DNA from: an uncultured Alphaproteobacteria bacterium
Lineage (GTDB): Bacteria; Pseudomonadota; Alphaproteobacteria; Caulobacterales; Caulobacteraceae
Direction: 5' to 3'
Length of the DNA stretch: 64,000 bases
Assembly (NCBI GenBank): GCA_903860975.1
Contig: CAIOSI010000016.1
Span: 124,001 to 188,000 of the forward strand
Shown here: positions 60,193 to 64,000 of the stretch, piece by piece
Position numbering within the stretch: position 1 is the first letter of the stretch
How the letters are laid out: each line of letters starts with the position of its first letter
Notes under the pieces: model-generated
Told to the model about the DNA's origin: nothing
Database searches by the model: none
The model's input: the letters and a program-made list of their open reading frames with translations, nothing else
Position numbers and translations under genes: made by a program

Positions 60193-61197
60193 ATGAAACT
60201 AACCGTACCCGCCGAATGGGCGCCCCATCGGGCGATGTGGCTTGGTTTCCCCAGCCATGCGCAGCTTTGGGAGGGCGATCTCGCCGAAGCACAGGCTGAA
60301 GTCGCAGCGCTCGCGCGAGCGCTTGCCGGGCCCGGCGGTGAGCGTGTGCGGCTTATGACCGGCTCTCCCGACGGTGAGGCGGACGCGCGTGCGCAGCTGG
60401 CGGGCGTCGAAGGTGTCGAGATTGTACCCGGGGCGTTCGGTGACATCTGGCTGCGCGACACCGGGCCCATCTTTGCCACAAGCCCGGAAGGCCCACGGGC
60501 CCAGGCCTTCATGTTCAACGGCTGGGGCGGCAAATATAGGTTGGAGCACGACGATAAGGTCGCCTCCCAGATCGCTCAGGCGGCAGGCGTTGCACTGGCC
60601 GCAAACGACTTCATCTTGGAGGGCGGCGCTGTCGATCACGACGGCGAAGGCACCGTCCTGACCACTTGCCAATGCGTCCTCAATCCCAACCGAAATCCAG
60701 GCTGGACGCAAGCCGTTGCTGAGGCGGCATTCGCTCAGGCGCTGGGCGCCAAGAAAGTCCTGTGGCTTGGCGACGGTCTGGCGAACGACCATACGGATGG
60801 CCACGTGGACAATCTGGCGCGGTTCGTGGCGCCGGGGGTCGTGGCCTGCCCGGTCGCGTTTGGACGCGGTGATCCCAACGCCAAGGCCTATGATGACGCG
60901 GCCCGAAGATTGGCGAGCATGACGGACGCCGCTGGCCGAGCGCTGCAGGTGATCCGCATCCCATCTCCGGGCTGGATAAAGGGGCCCGAGAACCGCGCCG
61001 CGCCTGCCAGCCACATGAATTTCCTGATCGCCAACCAGGCCGTGATCGTGCCCATTTACGCCGAACGCTCGGGGGCGTTCGCCCTAGAGGCCTTTGAGCA
61101 TTTATTCCCTGGCCGCGACGTGATCGGCCTGCCGTCGAGCGCGATTCTCACCGGCGGTGGATCCTTCCACTGCATCACCCAGCAGGAACCCGCCTGA
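60193..61197 (+). CDS. aguA: Agmatine deiminase
   Basis: 334 residues from ATG 60193 (AGGG upstream; a TTG at 60172 is open but unlikely). The guanidine-modifying fold is shown by PAEWAPHRAMWLGFPSHAQLW, the Asp/Arg-rich FGDIWLRDTGPIFA, GWGGKYRLEHDDKVASQIAQ, ILEGGAVDHDGEGTVLTT, NDHTDGHVDNLARFV and the catalytic Cys near the end (ILTGGGSFHCITQQE). Converts agmatine to N-carbamoylputrescine. Overlaps aguB by one base (TGATG). Confidence 0.96.
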   Translation: MKLTVPAEWAPHRAMWLGFPSHAQLWEGDLAEAQAEVAALARALAGPGGERVRLMTGSPDGEADARAQLAGVEGVEIVPGAFGDIWLRDTGPIFATSPEGPRAQAFMFNGWGGKYRLEHDDKVASQIAQAAGVALAANDFILEGGAVDHDGEGTVLTTCQCVLNPNRNPGWTQAVAEAAFAQALGAKKVLWLGDGLANDHTDGHVDNLARFVAPGVVACPVAFGRGDPNAKAYDDAARRLASMTDAAGRALQVIRIPSPGWIKGPENRAAPASHMNFLIANQAVIVPIYAERSGAFALEAFEHLFPGRDVIGLPSSAILTGGGSFHCITQQEPA

Positions 61198-62075
61198 TGA
61201 CCCGCAAGATGAGTGTCGCGGCAATCCAGGCCTCCTTTGGGATGGATCTTGCAGCCAACATTGCGCGCACGGCCGAGCTGATCCGCGAAGCGGCAGCCAA
61301 GGGCGCTCAAGTGATCCTTCCGCCGGAGCTATTCCAAGGTCCATATTTCTGCGTCGCCCAGGAGGAGCGTTGGTTCAAAGAGGCCCATCCTTGGCGGGAA
61401 CATCCTTGCGTAAAGGCGTTGGCTCCGTTGGCGGCCGAGCTTGGGGTGGTGCTGCCGATCTCAATCTTCGAACGCGAGGGGCCGCACTACTTCAACAGCC
61501 TCGTGATGGCTGACGCCGATGGGGCGCTGCTCGGCGTCTATCGCAAGAGCCATATTCCTGATGGGCCAGGGTATATGGAGAAGTATTACTTCCGGCCGGG
61601 CGACACGGGCTTCCGCGTCTGGGACAGCCGCTTCGGACGCATCGGAGCCGGCATTTGCTGGGACCAGTGGTACCCTGAGGCTGCCCGCGTCATGGCGCTG
61701 ATGGGGGCCGAGGTCTTGCTATATCCCACCGCCATCGGCTCGGAGCCTCACGATCCGACGCTGGACACCGCCGCGCCGTGGCGGCGCGCCATGCAGGGCC
61801 ACGCCGTCTCCAATGTGATCCCTGTGGTCGGCGCCAATCGCACAGGGTTCGAACCCTGGGACGGCTATCCGAACGGTGGACAGCGCTTTTATGGATCGAG
61901 CTTCATTGCAGACCATCGCGGCGACTTGGTCCAATCCCTGGGACGAGACGAGGAAGGCGTGTTGCTCGCTGAGTTTGATCTCGACTTCCTGGCGACCCAT
62001 CGCGCCGCTTGGGGCTTCTTTCGCGACCGGCGGCCCGAACTCTATGACGCGCTCAGCCGGGGCCGCCCCCAATAG
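61197..62075 (+). CDS. aguB: N-carbamoylputrescine amidase
   Basis: 292 residues of the nitrilase family. Catalytic Glu in VILPPELFQGPYFCVAQEE (about 41-59), Lys in LGVYRKSHIPDGPGYMEKYYF and Cys in GAGICWDQWYPEAARVMALMGAEVL. The C-terminal RGDLVQSLGRDEEGVL is typical. Completes the plant-type putrescine route agmatine, carbamoylputrescine, putrescine with AguA. Both share a transcript, followed by a GNAT gene. Confidence 0.96.
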   Translation: MTRKMSVAAIQASFGMDLAANIARTAELIREAAAKGAQVILPPELFQGPYFCVAQEERWFKEAHPWREHPCVKALAPLAAELGVVLPISIFEREGPHYFNSLVMADADGALLGVYRKSHIPDGPGYMEKYYFRPGDTGFRVWDSRFGRIGAGICWDQWYPEAARVMALMGAEVLLYPTAIGSEPHDPTLDTAAPWRRAMQGHAVSNVIPVVGANRTGFEPWDGYPNGGQRFYGSSFIADHRGDLVQSLGRDEEGVLLAEFDLDFLATHRAAWGFFRDRRPELYDALSRGRPQ

Positions 62076-62085
62076 GCGAGGGACG

Positions 62086-62616
62086 ATGATCCAGACAGAG
62101 CGCCTCATCTTGCGCCGCTGGCGTGATGCCGACCGCGAGTCCTATTTGGCGATGATGTTGAACCCGCAGGTGAGCGATTGGCTTGGCGGTCCGTTCACAA
62201 AGGCAAATGTCCTTTCCAGGATCGCGAAAAGCGAGGCGTCGCTGGAGACATATGGCTATGGCCGCATGGCGATGGAGCGCCGCTCGGACGGCGCGTTCGT
62301 CGGCTACTGTGGTCTATTGCCAACCTCTGCTGACCTACCTTTTGTCGACGGTTTTGAAGCCGGCTGGAGCGTCGTGCCCGCTGCCTGGGGTCAGGGCTAT
62401 GCACCGGAAGCTGCCCGAGCCGTCGTCGGTGATGCTTTCACCCGCCTGGGTCTAGATCGGATCTTGGCCTTCATGGGCGAGGCGAATCTTCGATCCCAGG
62501 CCGTCGCTCGAAAACTCGATATGCAACGTGCGCCCGACCAAGATTTCGATCATCCCGGATTGGCCGTTGATCATCCGTTGAAGCGCCACGTCGTCTACGT
62601 CGCGACAAAGGCTTAG
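62086..62616 (+). CDS. GNAT family N-acetyltransferase
   Basis: 176 residues from ATG 62086 (GCGAGGGACG upstream), 10 bases after aguB's stop. RimJ/RimL-like start IQTERLILRRWRDADRESYLAMM, then SVVPAAWGQGYAPEAARAVVGDAF (acetyl-CoA binding) and ANLRSQAVARKLDM. Probably part of the agu operon; acetylation of polyamines is possible but the family is mostly unassigned by sequence. Confidence 0.9.
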   Translation: MIQTERLILRRWRDADRESYLAMMLNPQVSDWLGGPFTKANVLSRIAKSEASLETYGYGRMAMERRSDGAFVGYCGLLPTSADLPFVDGFEAGWSVVPAAWGQGYAPEAARAVVGDAFTRLGLDRILAFMGEANLRSQAVARKLDMQRAPDQDFDHPGLAVDHPLKRHVVYVATKA

Positions 62617-62860
62617 AACGCGATCTGTTTCAACGCCCTCCCGTGCCTCGTCATGATGGCGACGTCGGCGGGGGCCAACGCGTGCGCGAGATCGCTGCGA
62701 GCTGGGCGGGCATGGCGTCGCACGCCTGGGACAAGCGCGGCCGGATGAAGATCTCAAAGTGTCCGTCCGCGCTGCGGCGCTTGAACCGGCGCGGAGCCCA
62801 TCACCAGGACCGCCGCGCCGATCAAGAGGAAGCATCGGATCAATTGTCGTCCGCTCGCCG
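62617..62860. other. Interval with a possible secreted-peptide remnant
   Basis: On the minus strand a TTG-initiated 29-codon frame reads LIRCFLLIGAAVLVMGSAPV, like a signal peptide, and then stops. A second frame continues with DGHFEIFIRPRLSQACDAMP, which suggests a small exported protein broken by a frameshift. No family is recognised. Otherwise no gene is seen. Confidence 0.3.
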
Positions 62861-63751
62861 TCAGGACCGAAGCAGGGTCTTGCCGTTCTTGATGACGGTG
62901 ACGTTTCTGGCCGCAACCCTGGCTTCAAATGAAATCACCGGGCCGTCCTTCCACAGATCGACGGTGATGGTATCTCCAGGAAACACGGGCGCTGAGAACC
63001 GCGCCTGGTGGCTGAGGATCTGGTCGGGGTCGAAGCCGGTGATGGCCTGGAGCACCGCACGGCACGTGATGCCATAGGTGCAAAGGCCATGCAGGATCGG
63101 TCGCGGGAAGCCCGATCGTTTGGAGCTATCGGGATCTGAGTGCAGCGGATTGCGGTCACCGTTGAGCCGATAGAGCAGGGCCTGATCTTCACGGGTCGAG
63201 ATGTCGACCGATAGGTCCGCTTTTCGGCTGGGGATTTCGTGCGGCTCAGGCTGGCCTTCCGAGGGGCCGCCAAACCCGCCGTCTCCCCGCGCGAACGTCG
63301 AGCCGGTCAGCGTTGCGACCTTTTCGCCGGCATCGTCGGTCCAGACCGTCTCGTTGATGATCACCGCACCTTTGTCTTTACCCTTGTCGAAGGCCCCAAC
63401 AGTACGGCTCTGCGCCGTAAAGGTCCCTGATGCTGGGAGTGGCTTGTGCAGCTCCACTTTTTGCTCGCCGTGCACGACCATCAGAAAATTGATCACGCTC
63501 GCGCGGTGGCCGGGCTTCTGCTCGACTTGGTCGGCGCCGCGCGCTGGCCGACCACCGGCCGCGGCCAGAACCGTGGCGGCGGTCGGAATAACCTTGAGGT
63601 TCTTTTCGTAAACGAACGCCAGTTCCGTCTCGTTCATGGGGTCTTGCCCCATGCCAACGCCAAGCGCGTAGAGCATGACGTCCTTGTCCCCGTAGGTGAA
63701 GGTACGGGGCGCTGTCGCCTGGTCGAGAATGTCCGGATAAAAGATGGGCAC
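62861..63751 (-). CDS. MaoC-family dehydratase (2-enoyl-CoA hydratase 2 type)
   Basis: 296 residues, two hot-dog domains. N-terminal FTYGDKDVMLYALGVGMGQDP; the C-terminal domain holds the hydratase 2 motif YRLNGDRNPLHSDPDSSKRSGFPRPILHGLCTYGITCRAV, with the catalytic Asp and His in NPLHSD (about 218-223), and ends SFEARVAARNVTVIKNGKTLLR. It hydrates (R)-specific trans-2-enoyl-CoA, like the hydratase half of peroxisomal MFE2. Single gene, divergent from the SapC-like start at the window edge. Confidence 0.93.
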   Translation of the reverse strand: MPIFYPDILDQATAPRTFTYGDKDVMLYALGVGMGQDPMNETELAFVYEKNLKVIPTAATVLAAAGGRPARGADQVEQKPGHRASVINFLMVVHGEQKVELHKPLPASGTFTAQSRTVGAFDKGKDKGAVIINETVWTDDAGEKVATLTGSTFARGDGGFGGPSEGQPEPHEIPSRKADLSVDISTREDQALLYRLNGDRNPLHSDPDSSKRSGFPRPILHGLCTYGITCRAVLQAITGFDPDQILSHQARFSAPVFPGDTITVDLWKDGPVISFEARVAARNVTVIKNGKTLLRS

Positions 63752-63956
63752 GAATCGTCCTCCGAATATGAGATGGCGCCTATTTGATGGGTTTGGCGGC
63801 CGATTGATTATCTACGGATCAAAGCCCCTCAACCTGCGCGGCGCAAGTCGACAACGGCGGCATTTGCGAGGAAGAGCCTGATCGGCTAGAAGCGGCGACT
63901 TCCCGCAAGAGAGGCGGTTTGCCTCCGTGGGTCTTCTTGTTCACCGAAGGCGCTTC

Positions 63957-64000
63957 ATGACGACCACCGCCCCGCCCGGCATAACCGGCAACGTCCTCTT
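63957..64000 (+). CDS. Probable SapC-family protein, first codons only (cut by window edge)
   Basis: From ATG 63957 the window encodes MTTTAPPGITGNVLF at most. The pattern ITGNVLFY is the usual beginning of SapC-related proteins of Caulobacterales, which are linked to surface layer or outer membrane receptor loci. Only 14 full codons are visible, so the family is a guess from a short N terminus. Confidence 0.5.
   Translation, partial: MTTTAPPGITGNVL

Noticed and set aside
61347..61373. GGAAC-N15-CGTT inside aguB as a sixth EcfG promoter
   Set aside because: The spacer is one base too short and the site lies inside a coding sequence with no gene start behind it.
1..64000. tRNA genes, CRISPR arrays, prophage modules or a replication origin
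   Set aside because: No cloverleaf-like segments with CCA ends, no spaced direct-repeat arrays, no phage structural genes and no DnaA-box cluster were noticed on reading; this is by eye and not a covariance-model search.

Overview
The window reads as a chromosomal segment of a high-GC alphaproteobacterium of the order Caulobacterales (Caulobacter/Phenylobacterium type). The lineage call rests on a GapR homologue, a ChpT phosphotransferase, and a complete general stress response (GSR) locus (nepR, ecfG/sigT, HWE-type kinase phyK, divergent phyR) lying a few kb from chpT, an arrangement I remember from Caulobacter crescentus. No rRNA or tRNA gene, CRISPR array or prophage was recognised. One insertion sequence (IS481 family) is present. 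The species was not identified.

Layout. 0-9.6 kb: start of motA (cut by the window edge), an MFS exporter, a DUF3089 esterase-like protein, an MltB-type lytic transglycosylase, rpmJ, a dead HAD hydrolase, a folE with an amber codon, gapR with a coupled basic protein, alanine dehydrogenase, lysoplasmalogenase and mtgA. 9.6-16 kb: nitroreductase, enoyl-CoA hydratase, the IS481 element, a DUF2214 membrane protein, a WD40 protein, ExbD and a CobW GTPase. 16-27.5 kb: two separate molybdenum hydroxylase pairs (2Fe-2S plus molybdopterin subunit), a DmeF-like metal exporter, a class A beta-lactamase-like protein, the proA-nadD-rsfS operon and a CysG-like protein with a partial methyltransferase half. 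27.6-37.2 kb: aminoglycoside/choline-kinase-like protein, M19 dipeptidase, MHS-type transporter, three cytochromes c, glutaryl-CoA dehydrogenase, enoyl-CoA hydratase and cysQ.

37.3-47.6 kb is the regulatory core: chpT, an orphan receiver plus CheR, an entericidin-like lipoprotein, phyK-ecfG-nepR, phyR, and a stress gene cluster (two DUF1328 peptides, a holin-like membrane protein, a DUF883 protein, a hybrid HWE kinase). Five matches to the EcfG promoter consensus (GGAAC, 16-17 bp, CGTT) sit in front of nepR, phyR, both DUF1328 genes and DUF883. The locus therefore contains its own regulators and at least three local output transcripts.

47.7-64 kb: CaiB-type CoA transferase, fumarylacetoacetase-family hydrolase plus maleylacetoacetate isomerase (aromatic ring catabolism), beta-carbonic anhydrase, an AT-rich patch and a decayed TadG-type pilus gene, a 2OG-Fe(II) oxygenase, 3-oxoacid CoA-transferase A/B, an exported MsrA, an ArnT/GT39-like transferase, a TonB-dependent receptor, the agmatine-to-putrescine pair aguA-aguB, a GNAT acetyltransferase, a MaoC hydratase and the first codons of a probable SapC-family gene.

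Three genes (HAD hydrolase, folE, tadG-like) are broken by in-frame stop codons without frameshifts, an unusual shared mode of decay.
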